Assembly: GCA_016722065.1 (NCBI GenBank)
Contig: JADKGX010000001.1
Span: forward strand, 806,001 to 870,000
DNA length: 64,000 bases
Origin: Planctomycetota bacterium
GTDB lineage: Bacteria > Planctomycetota > UBA8742 > UBA2392
Reading direction: 5' to 3'
Notes under the pieces: generated by a model
Told to the model about the DNA's origin: nothing
Seen by the model: only the letters and a program-made list of their open reading frames with translations
Databases searched by the model: none
Shown here: positions 28,915-38,019 of the stretch, one piece after another
How the letters are laid out: every line of letters starts with the position of its first letter
How positions within the stretch are numbered: the first letter of the stretch is position 1
Made by a program: the position numbers and the translations under genes

Positions 28915-31500
28915 TCAGGCGTCGGATTTACCAGCGGTTTCGGTGCGGAACTCGGGGCGGGCGGCCAGTTGCAGCGGCTCGAGGTAGAATTCCTCGGTCA
29001 TGCGTGGCTTGAGCTCCGGTGATTGTTTCAAGATCTCGGTAAGCACTTCCATGGCTGCTTCTTCTTCGCCCGTTTGCGCCAGTGCGCAGGCTAGGTAGAA
29101 GCGCGGCTCGGGACGGTCCGGAAAATCCTTGGCTAGGCGTTCTGCGCCAGCCATGGCCTGCTGAAAATCCTCATACTGCAGCAGGCGGTTGACCTTGGCG
29201 ATTTCGGCCGCGAACTTGCGCCCGGTTTCGGTTTCTTCGAATTCCTCAAGCTTGCCTTGCAGCTTCAACACCCAGGCCTTGAGCCGATAGCCGCGTTCAT
29301 CCAACGGCGACACTTCCAGCAACCGGTCCAGGGTGGTCAGGGCGTCGTCCAGTTTTTCGCGGGCAAAGTCGATGCGCGCGGCGTGGTACAGGGCCTCAAT
29401 GGCGTCGCCGGCCTTGGGGTCCAGCATTTCCAGCACTTCCTGCACGTCCTCTTGCGCGTCGTTGAGTTTGCCCAGCTCAATGTTCGCGCGTACCCGTTGC
29501 AGCAGGCCATAGGTTGAAAGCTGGGTTTCCTCAATCTTCTTGAGTTCCTTCAGCGCCTGGCGGGGGCTGCGGCGCGCCACACACAGCGCCGCTTGCAGTT
29601 CCGCGGCCCGGGCCTGCACGTTGGTGTCCAGCCCCTGGTTCTCGGCCACTACACGCTCAATCAAGTTCTGGGCTTCTACACGTTCGCCCACGCACAGGTG
29701 TGCTTCAGACAGATCCAGCCGGATTTCCAGGCCCATGGCGCCGTCGGTGTCCATGCGCGCAAAGGTGCTGATCGCGTCGCCGTAGCGTTGCAGAGCCACA
29801 TAGCAATGGCCGATGTCGCGGTTGACGCTGACATCGCCGGGGCGTTCCTCCAGCACGCGGCGATAGCACGCCAGCGCACGGTGCGGTTGCCCGTGATCAA
29901 AATACAGGTCGCCCAGGCTCAGCAAAATCGTGGGGTTATTGGGCGTGATTTCCAGAATGCGGCGATAGCAATTGGCGGCAAGGTCGGGTCGGCCTTTGCC
30001 CTCCGACAGCACAACGGCCTTGACCCACAATGCGCCGACAAAGTCAGGCCTGCGCTTGATGGCCTCATCTACGCGGGCCAATGCGTCGTCGTCATCCTTG
30101 AACTCGTAAAACGCCAGCTCTGCCAGCAGTTTGTTGGCCAAGTCAGGCCAGGCCGTCAATTCCACGGCGCGTGTCAGCAGCGCCTGCACTTTTTTGGCCT
30201 CTGCGGTGCGGGCGCTTTTCTGTTTGGCACCAGCCTGGGTGCCTTCGCGGCGGCGCAGGCGCAGCAGCCCGTACTCCACGGCGCCCTGCAGCAAGGCCGC
30301 CAGGCCCTCCAGCGGGTCGCCGGGCAGAATCGCGGGCAGCAGCGCGGCCAGGCGGTTCAAGCGGTCCTCGGGGCGTTCGTCGCCCGCAGCAGGGGTTTCG
30401 ACGTCCAGGAAATCGGGGTGCAAGTCCAGCGCCAGCGTGTGCATGCGCAGGGCCAGTCCGAGGTCGCCTTCTTTTTCGGCTTTTGCGGCTTGGCGGTTGT
30501 AGAGGCGCGAAGCTGTTTCCTGTGCGGCTGGGTCTTTGCGCTCGTCTTCTGTCAGTGCAAACAGCAGCGCGTGGGCTTCCTTGAACATGCCCAACTGGGC
30601 CAGCAGGTCCAGCTTGCGCAACTTGGCGTCCAGGTCGCCGGAGTTTGAATCAATAACCGTGTCGTAGTCCTTCAGCGCTTCGTCGAACAGTTCCAGGCGC
30701 TCCAGCGTCAGGGCGCGGTTGTAGTAGGCCACGGCACGGTTGGCGTCGCGCTCAATGGCGATGGTCAGGTGCGACAGGCTGTCGCGGTTGCGGCCCAGTT
30801 CGCGCAGCAGGTTGCCGTAATCGTTGTGCAGGCTGGGGTCGTCGGGCAGACGTTCCAGGCCTTTGCGGTACCAGTCCTCGGCCGAGGTCAAGTCGCCACT
30901 CAAGCGAAAGCTGTCCGCGATTTCGTTGTAGGGGCCCGGATGTTCCGGCGCGGTCTCATAGGCCCGGAACATCAATTCCAGACCTTCCTGGCGGCGTCCC
31001 AGGCGCGTCATAACGCGGCCCTTCCACATCAGGACTTCGGCCAAAGCCTCGTTGTCGGTGTCGCTTCCGGCTGCGCGCAGCAGGGTTTCGGATTTGGTGA
31101 ACGCTTCCAGGGCGCGGTCGGGGCTACCCATGTCGGCCAGCGTCAAGCCGCGCTTGAAGTGCGCCTCGGCGTGGTCGGGCTGCAGTTCCAGCACCCGGTT
31201 GAAGGCGCTGATGGCGCGGCGCGATTTGCGCATCTCCAGGTAGCAACTGCCCTTCCACAGAAGAACTTCTATCTGGGATGGGCCGTCCTCAACTTCAACG
31301 CGGCTGAATTGGTCCAATGCATCTTGATAACGCCCGACTTCAAACAGGGCCTCGCCCATGGGCAGAAAGATGTCGTTATCAAAGTATTCGCGGTCGATGG
31401 CCGCTTCGAAGTACTGCAACGCCTCGCGATACTTGCCGCTTTCCAGAAGCTCCTGGCCGCGGTGAAAGAAATCGGAAGGCGTAATCAGGTTTTCATCCAT
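28915..31500 (-). CDS. Large TPR-repeat protein
   Basis: 861 aa, built almost wholly of tetratricopeptide-type helical repeats (at least 12-15), such as ALQYFEAAIDREYFDNDIFL, ISAFNRVLELQPDHAEAHFK and ALACYRRVLEERPGDVSVNR. No signal peptide or membrane segment, so it is a cytoplasmic scaffold. A basic linker with RLRRREGTQAGAKQKS near residue 425 separates two repeat blocks. Its partners are unknown. It is divergent from the HTH-receiver gene that precedes pilT and pilB, so a link to pilus control is possible but only by position. A GTG two codons upstream is an alternative start. A perfect TATAAT lies 47 bases upstream. Confidence 0.88.
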   Translation of the reverse strand: MDENLITPSDFFHRGQELLESGKYREALQYFEAAIDREYFDNDIFLPMGEALFEVGRYQDALDQFSRVEVEDGPSQIEVLLWKGSCYLEMRKSRRAISAFNRVLELQPDHAEAHFKRGLTLADMGSPDRALEAFTKSETLLRAAGSDTDNEALAEVLMWKGRVMTRLGRRQEGLELMFRAYETAPEHPGPYNEIADSFRLSGDLTSAEDWYRKGLERLPDDPSLHNDYGNLLRELGRNRDSLSHLTIAIERDANRAVAYYNRALTLERLELFDEALKDYDTVIDSNSGDLDAKLRKLDLLAQLGMFKEAHALLFALTEDERKDPAAQETASRLYNRQAAKAEKEGDLGLALRMHTLALDLHPDFLDVETPAAGDERPEDRLNRLAALLPAILPGDPLEGLAALLQGAVEYGLLRLRRREGTQAGAKQKSARTAEAKKVQALLTRAVELTAWPDLANKLLAELAFYEFKDDDDALARVDEAIKRRPDFVGALWVKAVVLSEGKGRPDLAANCYRRILEITPNNPTILLSLGDLYFDHGQPHRALACYRRVLEERPGDVSVNRDIGHCYVALQRYGDAISTFARMDTDGAMGLEIRLDLSEAHLCVGERVEAQNLIERVVAENQGLDTNVQARAAELQAALCVARRSPRQALKELKKIEETQLSTYGLLQRVRANIELGKLNDAQEDVQEVLEMLDPKAGDAIEALYHAARIDFAREKLDDALTTLDRLLEVSPLDERGYRLKAWVLKLQGKLEEFEETETGRKFAAEIAKVNRLLQYEDFQQAMAGAERLAKDFPDRPEPRFYLACALAQTGEEEAAMEVLTEILKQSPELKPRMTEEFYLEPLQLAARPEFRTETAGKSDA

Positions 31501-31546
31501 AGCCACTAAGCCCTAACGGCCGGCCACAGTAACCCCATCCGCCTTC

Positions 31547-31577
31547 ATTATAAGGGGCTGGGCACATGGGTGGTGAA
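31547..31577 (-). promoter_or_regulatory. Promoter of the TPR gene
   Basis: On the minus strand: TTCACC, 19 bases, TATAAT. The -10 box is perfect; the -35 box is weak. The predicted start gives a leader of about 40 bases. Confidence 0.45.
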
Positions 31578-31631
31578 TTGAGATTGGCATATTGGCGAGC
31601 CAGCGTACCCAAGTCGTTGCGAGGGAAGTTA

Positions 31632-31660
31632 TTGGGGCGTTTGTGGATAAGCGGTATTTT
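31632..31660 (+). promoter_or_regulatory. Possible promoter of the HTH-receiver gene
   Basis: TTGGGG, 17 bases, TATTTT, in the AT-richer part of the divergent gap. The leader would be about 50 bases. Confidence 0.3.
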
Positions 31661-31715
31661 ATGGACTTCGTGTTCTTGGTAACGTGGCGAACTCTTGGCC
31701 TTAAGGCGTTTGCCC

Positions 31716-32306
31716 ATGGCTGCCAGGCGAAAATCCCTTTCCACCGGCGACATTGCCAGGCATTGCCAGGTCACACCTGCCACAGTCGTCAACTGGATCA
31801 AAGCCGGCAAGCTGGAAGTCTACACTACGCCCGGCGGCCAGTACCGAATGGACACAGATGCGTTTCTGGCGTTTCTGGACAAGAACAAGTTTCCGGTACC
31901 CGAAGAATTGCAGCCGGCGCGACAACGCCGCATCCTGGTCATGGACGATTCGCCGGCCATGCTGGATGCCGCCACGTCGGCACTATCGCGGCACCTGCCT
32001 GGCAGCGTCCTGGAGACCAGCGTCGACGGCTTTGAGGGCCTGATCAAGATTGGCTCGTTCAAGCCCCACGCGCTGGTCCTGGACCTGATGATGCCGCGCC
32101 TGGACGGGGCCGAGGTATGCCGCTGCCTGCGCGCCGGAACCGAAACCCGCAACATGTTTATTGTCGCGCTGTCCGGGCTGGCCGCCGACAATGAACTGGT
32201 GCGCCGCGTCAAGCGCATTGGTGTAGACGCCTTTCTGACCAAACCCGTGGATATGACCGACCTGGCACGCCAACTGGCGCGCCTGCTGCGCGTGGCCCTG
32301 GAGTAA
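31716..32306 (+). CDS. HTH (excisionase/MerR-like) plus response-regulator receiver protein
   Basis: 196 aa. The first 65 residues are an excisionase/MerR-like helix-turn-helix (LSTGDIARHCQVTPATVVNW, then KLEVYTTPGGQYRM as wing). Residues 72-195 are a receiver domain: acidic pair MDDSP, phospho-acceptor Asp123 in LVLDLMMPRLDG, the conserved Ser of VALSGLA and the Lys of FLTKPVD. The order DNA-binding then receiver is the reverse of most response regulators. Lies 152 bases before pilT on the same strand. AAGG lies 9 bases before the ATG; an in-frame TTG 7 codons up is less likely. The cognate kinase is unknown. Confidence 0.85.
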   Translation: MAARRKSLSTGDIARHCQVTPATVVNWIKAGKLEVYTTPGGQYRMDTDAFLAFLDKNKFPVPEELQPARQRRILVMDDSPAMLDAATSALSRHLPGSVLETSVDGFEGLIKIGSFKPHALVLDLMMPRLDGAEVCRCLRAGTETRNMFIVALSGLAADNELVRRVKRIGVDAFLTKPVDMTDLARQLARLLRVALE

Positions 32307-32458
32307 TGCCAAAGCCGTCGTGGCGTGATTCAAGTCGGTTGCCTGCCCGGCCTAACCCTTGCCGCTTTCGACTGATAACTTATTCTGAGCCGCCCTTCCC
32401 GAAATCGGTTTACTTGGCCGCATGGTGACGCGGCCAAGATGCAGTCACGGAGAAAAAG

Positions 32459-33643
32459 ATGGCCGTCACGATGGCGCAGTTGATGGAGTTCGTGGTTGCG
32501 CAGGGTGCTTCGGACCTGCACCTTTCGGTGGGTCGCAAGCCGACCATCCGCAAGGGTGGCCACCTCAAGGACGTAAACGCGCCCGAACTCGCCCCGGCCG
32601 ACACAGTTCGCCTGGCCAAGGAAATCGCGCCCGAAAAGAACCTGAAAGAATTGCAGGAAGGTGGTTCGACGGACTTCGGCTTTGCCTTTGGCGAGAAAGC
32701 CCGCTTTCGCGTGGCTGTTTTCAAGCAGAAGAACGTGATCGGGCTGGTGCTGCGCCAGATTCCGAACAAGCTGCTTTCGTTTGACCAGATCGGTCTGCCG
32801 GAAACTGTCAAGCGTATCCTGGACCGCCCGCGCGGGCTGATTCTTGTGACGGGCCCCACGGGCTCGGGCAAGACCACCACGCTGGCGACGATGATTGACT
32901 ACATCAACCAGAACGAAGACTCGCACATCATCACGGTTGAGGACCCGATTGAGTATTACCACAACCACAAGATGTCGATCGTGACGCAGCGCGAGTTGCA
33001 CAACGACGTAGTAACCTTCAGCGACGGCCTGCGCCGGGCGCTGCGCCAGGACCCGGACGTGATTCTGGTGGGCGAAATGCGCGACCTGGAAACAATCGGC
33101 GCCGCGATCACGGCCGCTGAAACGGGCCACCTGGTGTTTGGCACCCTGCACACCACCGGCGCCACACGCACCGTGGACCGCATCATCGACGCGTTTCCGA
33201 CCAACCAGCAGGAACAGGTACGCGCCCAGCTTGCGGTATCGATCATTGCCATCATTTCGCAGGCTTTGATGCCCAAACACGGCGGCGGCATGGTGGCGGC
33301 CTTTGAAATCATGGTCAGCACCAGTGCCGTGGAAAACCTGATTCGTGAAGCCAAGACCTACCAGTTGTCCAGCGTGATTCAGACCGGCAAGAAGGAAGGC
33401 ATGATCCTGCTGGACGATCACCTTTGGGAACTCTACGGCGCCCAGAAGATTACCCGCCTGGAAATGTTTCGCTGCAGCAGCAACATCAAGGAAATGCGCG
33501 ACAAGTTCGACAAAGAACGCCGCGGCCGCGGCAAAATGTGGGACGACCAGGTCGTGGCAGCCGAAGAGGCCAAGTGGGCGGCACCGCCGCCGGCGGCATC
33601 CGCAGCAGCGGCAACTTCCGTACGCCGTGGCGCCACAGAGTAG
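32459..33643 (+). CDS. pilT: Type IV pilus retraction ATPase PilT
   Basis: Secretion-type hexameric ATPase that drives pilus retraction, 394 aa. The N-terminal PAS-like part opens with FVVAQGASDLHLSVG. Walker A is GPTGSGKTTT at about 131-140, the Asp box VEDPIEYYH follows, then Walker B-like DVILVGEMRDLET and the His box GHLVFGTLHT. The family AIRNLIRE motif appears as AVENLIREAKTYQL. It is about 40 residues longer than E. coli or Neisseria PilT because of an Ala/Pro tail. GGAG ends 6 bases before the ATG. pilB follows 56 bases on; other pilus genes are not in the window. Confidence 0.95.
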   Translation: MAVTMAQLMEFVVAQGASDLHLSVGRKPTIRKGGHLKDVNAPELAPADTVRLAKEIAPEKNLKELQEGGSTDFGFAFGEKARFRVAVFKQKNVIGLVLRQIPNKLLSFDQIGLPETVKRILDRPRGLILVTGPTGSGKTTTLATMIDYINQNEDSHIITVEDPIEYYHNHKMSIVTQRELHNDVVTFSDGLRRALRQDPDVILVGEMRDLETIGAAITAAETGHLVFGTLHTTGATRTVDRIIDAFPTNQQEQVRAQLAVSIIAIISQALMPKHGGGMVAAFEIMVSTSAVENLIREAKTYQLSSVIQTGKKEGMILLDDHLWELYGAQKITRLEMFRCSSNIKEMRDKFDKERRGRGKMWDDQVVAAEEAKWAAPPPAASAAAATSVRRGATE

Positions 33644-33699
33644 CTGCACCTGTCGTGGGGATTTCGCGGGCAACATGACCGCATTTCGGAGCGTTACAC

Positions 33700-35418
33700 A
33701 TGGCCAAGCGCCGCAAGCTGCTGGGGCAGATCCTGAAGGAAATCGAACTCGTGACCGAGGGCGATATCCAGGAAGCGCTTTCCCGCCAGAAACGGGAAGG
33801 CGGCCTGCTGGGCAAAATTATTGTCGCCATGGGCGTGTGCAGTGAGGGCGACATCACGATGGCGCTGGCGGCACAGAACGACATGCAGTTTGTCGACTTG
33901 TCTGAGCTGGACATTCCGATCGAACTGCTGGACATGATCACCGAAGCCCAGGCCCAGACCTATCGCATCGTGCCCCTGGAATTCGACAACGACAACCGCA
34001 CATTTACCGTGGCCATGGACAACCCGACCAACGTGGTCGTGTTTGACGAGCTGCAGTTTGCGCTGCAAAGCCGCGTGCCGGGCATTCGTATCCAGGGTTC
34101 ACTGGCCAGCGTGGACGACATTGATGCCGCGCTGAAGAAGTTTTACGGCGGCGAAGATTCCATGAAGGGCGGCCTGGACGGCGGCGACCTGGCCCAGTTT
34201 GACGAATCCATGGGCAAGAAGGACGCCCTGGCCGTAGACGAAGACCCGGATGCGCCGGCCGTTGTGAAACTGCTGAACTTTCTGCTGGCAACGGCCATTC
34301 GCGACCGCAGCAGCGACATTCACCTGGAGCCCTTTGAGGACAAGTTCCAGGTGCGCTATCGCGTGGACGGCGCCTTGCTGGCGATGGAAAGCCCGCCCAA
34401 GGAGCTGGCACCGGCGCTGGTTTCGCGCATCAAGGTGCTTTCCAAGCTGAACATTTCTGAAACGCGTATGCCCCAAGACGGTCGCATCGAGCTGACCATT
34501 GAGGGCCGCAGCGTGGACCTGCGTGTCAGCACGCTGCCGACCATGTTCGGCGAAAGCTGCGTGATGCGTATTCTGGACCGCAGCAACGTCAAGCTGGACC
34601 TGGACAACCTGGGCATGCGCCCGGACGACAACGAAATGATGAAGGCCCTGATCAGCAAGCCCAACGGCGTGGTGCTGGTCACCGGCCCCACCGGCTCTGG
34701 CAAAACCACCACCCTGTATTCGTGCCTCAACTTCATGAATACGCCGGACCTCAAGATCATCACAACTGAGGACCCGGTGGAATACGACCTGCCCGGCGTG
34801 ATGCAGTGCCAGGTGAATGAAGACGTGGGCATGACCTACGGCAAGGCCCTGCGCAGCATTCTGCGCCAGGACCCGGACATGATTCTGGTGGGCGAAATTC
34901 GTGACAAAGAAACCGGCGGCATTGCCGTGGAAGCCGCATTGACGGGCCACCTTGTGCTTTCCACGCTGCACACCAACGACGCGCCAAGCGCCGTGACGCG
35001 TATGCTGGACCTGGGGCTGGAAAGCTTCCTGATTGCCGCCACGCTGGAAGCCGTGATTGCCCAGCGCCTGGTGCGCAAGATCTGCCTGGGCTGCAAGGAT
35101 TACTTTGCACCGGAACCGGAGCAGGCCATGGAACTGGGTCTGCGCCCGGAGGCGATTGCGGGCAAGAAGTTCTCGTTTGGCAAGGGCTGCTCGCGCTGCA
35201 ACAACACGGGCTACAAGGGCCGCCTGGCGTTGTACGAGATGTTCCGCTGCAACGACGAAATCAAGCAGATGATCATGGATGACAAGAACGTCGCCCAGTT
35301 GCGCGAAGCCGGTCGGCGCCACGGCATGCGCACGCTGCGTGAATCCGGCCTGCTGGCGATTTACGATTGCTCTACGACCATCGACGAAGTCATGCGTGAA
35401 ACGATGATCCTGGAGTAA
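33700..35418 (+). CDS. pilB: Type IV pilus assembly / type II secretion ATPase PilB (GspE family)
   Basis: Hexameric ATPase that powers pilus extension, 572 aa. The N-terminal T2SSE domain (residues 1-150) begins LLGQILKEIELVTEGDIQEA. The ATPase core has RSSDIHLEPFED, Walker A GPTGSGKTTT at about 329-338, TEDPVEYDLPG, MILVGEIRDKET and GHLVLSTLHTNDAPSA. The zinc-binding tetracysteine site is CLGC with CSRC around residues 465-505. No clear ribosome site (TTACAC before ATG); it probably shares the pilT transcript. GspE of a type II system is the alternative name; pairing with pilT argues for pili. A long terminator-like hairpin follows. Confidence 0.93.
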   Translation: MAKRRKLLGQILKEIELVTEGDIQEALSRQKREGGLLGKIIVAMGVCSEGDITMALAAQNDMQFVDLSELDIPIELLDMITEAQAQTYRIVPLEFDNDNRTFTVAMDNPTNVVVFDELQFALQSRVPGIRIQGSLASVDDIDAALKKFYGGEDSMKGGLDGGDLAQFDESMGKKDALAVDEDPDAPAVVKLLNFLLATAIRDRSSDIHLEPFEDKFQVRYRVDGALLAMESPPKELAPALVSRIKVLSKLNISETRMPQDGRIELTIEGRSVDLRVSTLPTMFGESCVMRILDRSNVKLDLDNLGMRPDDNEMMKALISKPNGVVLVTGPTGSGKTTTLYSCLNFMNTPDLKIITTEDPVEYDLPGVMQCQVNEDVGMTYGKALRSILRQDPDMILVGEIRDKETGGIAVEAALTGHLVLSTLHTNDAPSAVTRMLDLGLESFLIAATLEAVIAQRLVRKICLGCKDYFAPEPEQAMELGLRPEAIAGKKFSFGKGCSRCNNTGYKGRLALYEMFRCNDEIKQMIMDDKNVAQLREAGRRHGMRTLRESGLLAIYDCSTTIDEVMRETMILE

Positions 35419-35427
35419 GCCGAGGTC

Positions 35428-35505
35428 AGGGGAAGCTGGAAGGAAAAGCAGCAACGGCGCGCAAGCGTTCGTTCCTTTCCCTTCCGGCTTCCCCTTTTTC
35501 TTTTC
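35428..35505 (+). terminator. Long hairpin terminator after pilB
   Basis: AGGGGAAGCTGGAAGG pairs with CCTTCCGGCTTCCCC around a loop of some 40 bases, followed by TTTTTCTTTTC. A partial copy of the 3' arm (CGGCTTCCCCTTT) recurs 25 bases later. Confidence 0.65.
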
Positions 35506-35557
35506 GGGTCGGCTTCCCCTTTCCACTTGGGGCACGCTGCCTTACCTTTGAACTTTC

Positions 35558-36748
35558 ATGCCTGAGGCCACAAACAACCCGCAGCGCAAGATTCGCGGCC
35601 AGCGCATTCTGGCCATCACCGGTCTTGCGCTGTCGCTGATGACGCTGGCGGGCGGCGCCTGCCAGTTCTATTTCGACACGGCACTTTGGGCGCGGCTGTT
35701 TTTTGCTGTCTCGATCAGTGGTCTGGTCGGTTTTGCCACCAACTGGCTTGCGATCAAAATGCTGTTTCACCCGCGCGTGAAGGTGCTGGGCTTTCAGGGT
35801 GTCGTACCCTCGCGCCGCAAAGAACTGGCCCGCAGCGTGGGCGAAACGCTGGAAGAGCACCTGATTTCCGGCGACCGCATGCACAAGCTGCTGGTCAGCA
35901 CCGGCGCCGTAGACCAGGCACTGCAGCGCCTTGCAAGCCACCTGCCTTCCGTGCTGGGCCAGCCCGAGGCGCGCGAGCTGGTCACACGCGAGGTTGCCAG
36001 CACGATTCAGGACACCATGGTCAACGTAGTGACCGCCGCCAAGGACAAGCTGCGCGAAAAATCACGCAGCAACCTTACGGCGCTGCTCACTGGTACCGCT
36101 GCCGCCACAACCTTTGGCCCCATGGCCGGGCTGCTGGCCGCCGGCATCACCAAATCGGGCATGTTTGACACCATGGTCGGCAAGTTGATTGACGACATGG
36201 TCAGCGACCTCAAGCAGGATGGTTCGGTCAACAAGGCCGCAGCCCAGGTCGTGGACCAATTGCCCCAGCGTGCTGAGCACCTGCTGAACAACGAAATCCT
36301 GCGCGTACGCATGAAGGAGCAATTTTCGGCCGTGGCCGAAGAACTTCTAAAGGCCGTGGACGTGGCATCGCTGATTGAGGGCGAACTGCTGGGCCGCGAT
36401 GAAGGCGAACTTGAGGACTTGATCGACCGCGTTGCCGCCAGCGAACTTGTGTTCATTCAGGTGGCAGGCGGCGCTTTGGGCATGATTGCCGGCGTGTCCC
36501 TGGTTTGGCCCTGGATGCTGCTGCCCATTGGCGGCGCGCTGCTGGTGATGATTCAGGTTGCCCGTGTGGCCGAACAACGCCATGCCCGACTGAAAGCTGA
36601 AAAAGAGACCACAGCGCCCGCACCCGAAGTCGTCAACAGCCAAGCCCTGGCCACCACGCCAGTGCATACGGACACGCCGCTATCGATTGAACAGGCAGTA
36701 GAGTCGGCACCAGAGCCCGTTGAATCCACTACCCAACCGATTGCTTGA
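35558..36748 (+). CDS. DUF445 family membrane protein
   Basis: 396 aa member of the DUF445 family (PF04286; YheB/YjiN-like). Two hydrophobic segments lie at about 18-37 and 45-63, with the family motif TNWLAIKMLFHP just after. A long amphipathic helical region with ARSVGETLEEHLIS and further repeats follows, then a hydrophobic pair at about 305-340. The last 45 residues are Pro/Glu/Thr-rich and disordered. Function of the family is unknown. No ribosome site; TACCTT ends 9 bases before the ATG, fitting the leaderless pattern. Confidence 0.85.
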   Translation: MPEATNNPQRKIRGQRILAITGLALSLMTLAGGACQFYFDTALWARLFFAVSISGLVGFATNWLAIKMLFHPRVKVLGFQGVVPSRRKELARSVGETLEEHLISGDRMHKLLVSTGAVDQALQRLASHLPSVLGQPEARELVTREVASTIQDTMVNVVTAAKDKLREKSRSNLTALLTGTAAATTFGPMAGLLAAGITKSGMFDTMVGKLIDDMVSDLKQDGSVNKAAAQVVDQLPQRAEHLLNNEILRVRMKEQFSAVAEELLKAVDVASLIEGELLGRDEGELEDLIDRVAASELVFIQVAGGALGMIAGVSLVWPWMLLPIGGALLVMIQVARVAEQRHARLKAEKETTAPAPEVVNSQALATTPVHTDTPLSIEQAVESAPEPVESTTQPIA

Positions 36749-36815
36749 GTTGCGCCAGCAGTCAGCCGTGGCCAAAACCGTGCCTGCGGTTGTGGGTTGG
36801 CTGCAGGGCTAACGA

Positions 36816-37919
36816 CTATCGCGGGTCAGTCTCGGCGCGGAAGGATTCCCACCAGGTCTTGATTTCGTTGCGCAGGGCCATGCGCTCACGCCGTCCCAGG
36901 GTGTTGAAGTGTTCCACGGCTTCGCTGTACCCCTCACCTTCCAGCGCCAGCGAATCACCCTTCCACCATTGCATGCGCAAGTAAGCCGCTGCCACGGTCT
37001 CGGAGACATCACTGCTGAACAGGCCAATCAGGTAGTCGCCAAGGCGCCCGCCGCGCACCTTCTTGCCTTTGACTTCAATTTCTCGGGCCGCGATTTCTTC
37101 CAGCCGGGCTTCCATGCGGCCAATGGATTTGCGGCGTTCCTCGATGGGCGCATTGGCCACATAGTTGAACTGCGCTCCCGGCGGCGAGATCCAGATCGCC
37201 TCAAACAGTGCCGCAGCTTGCCGGCGCAGACGCTCGCGGTCTGCGCGGCGGTTACGGGCTTCTTTTTCGTCGCGCGAATCGCCGGCCTCTTCTTTTTCGT
37301 TGTCGGAATCGTCGCCGGCCATCATCTTGCCCAGAGTGCGCATCAGCAGCACAAAACCCTCGCTGCCAAAATAGCGGTCAGCCAGAATCGCCAGGTGCAG
37401 GCTGGGCTCTATGGGCGCCTTGGGCACGTCTTTGGGCTCGGGGATTCCCTCACACAGCACTTTCAGCGTTGCAGGACTGGAAAGCATTTCTTTCAGGTTT
37501 GTGCGCCGCTTGTTCTTCAAGTAATCGTCGCCGCTTTTGCGTAGCGAGTCCAGTGGCGCGGCCAGCAGGGCCTCAAAGGCCACATTGCGTACCTCGGCAT
37601 GTTCGCTTTCCAATGCAACAATGGCGCCCACCAAGGCAAAATTGCCCGTGGCCTCGCCGATCGCTTCCAGGATTTCGCGGGCTTCCAGGGGTTCGCGGCG
37701 CAGAATCTCGCGGCCCAATTCCTCGGCGCGTTTGGCAGTTATCAGGTTCAGTTCCAGGGCGCCGCGCTCGCGCTGGCTGACATCGCTGGAAAGCAGCCGG
37801 TCACAGATCGCTGCAGCGCCCAGCGTGGCGTCCGCTTTTTCCTGGCCACGGGCCAGCGGGGCGGGCGTCAGGGCCAGCCCGGCAACAAGTATAAGCGACA
37901 TCAGCGCAGCAAGCCGCAT
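36816..37919 (-). CDS. Secreted helical-repeat protein, unknown function
   Basis: 367 aa. A signal peptide covers about residues 1-25 (LAALMSLILVAGLALTPAPL then ARGQ). The mature part is helical; segments such as HAEVRNVAFEALLAAPLDSL and AREILEAIGEATGNFALVGA look like HEAT-type repeats. A highly charged run (DDSDNEKEEAGDSRDEKEAR) sits near 205-225. No enzyme motif seen. I use the ATG that begins the signal peptide; the frame is open 20 codons further up. CAAAAT ends 6 bases before the ATG, without a ribosome site. Divergent from the EF-hand gene. Confidence 0.72.
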   Translation of the reverse strand: MRLAALMSLILVAGLALTPAPLARGQEKADATLGAAAICDRLLSSDVSQRERGALELNLITAKRAEELGREILRREPLEAREILEAIGEATGNFALVGAIVALESEHAEVRNVAFEALLAAPLDSLRKSGDDYLKNKRRTNLKEMLSSPATLKVLCEGIPEPKDVPKAPIEPSLHLAILADRYFGSEGFVLLMRTLGKMMAGDDSDNEKEEAGDSRDEKEARNRRADRERLRRQAAALFEAIWISPPGAQFNYVANAPIEERRKSIGRMEARLEEIAAREIEVKGKKVRGGRLGDYLIGLFSSDVSETVAAAYLRMQWWKGDSLALEGEGYSEAVEHFNTLGRRERMALRNEIKTWWESFRAETDPR

Positions 37920-38019
37920 ACTTGCATTTTGACAGCTTGCGGCGGCCCGCGCCATAGCGGCGTGCGGCGCGGCGCCCACTTGCTAAACTGCAGGCCCGTG
38001 TCGCCCCAGGGAAGTCGTC

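Noticed and set aside
28794..29012. 72-codon frame after bpt
   Set aside because: GTG start without a good site, Arg/Gly-rich shadow, runs into the TPR gene on the other strand.
32330..33676. 448-codon open frame on the minus strand
   Set aside because: Antisense to pilT; no protein-like pattern.
34099..35535. 478-codon open frame on the minus strand
   Set aside because: Antisense to pilB; a shadow caused by codon bias.
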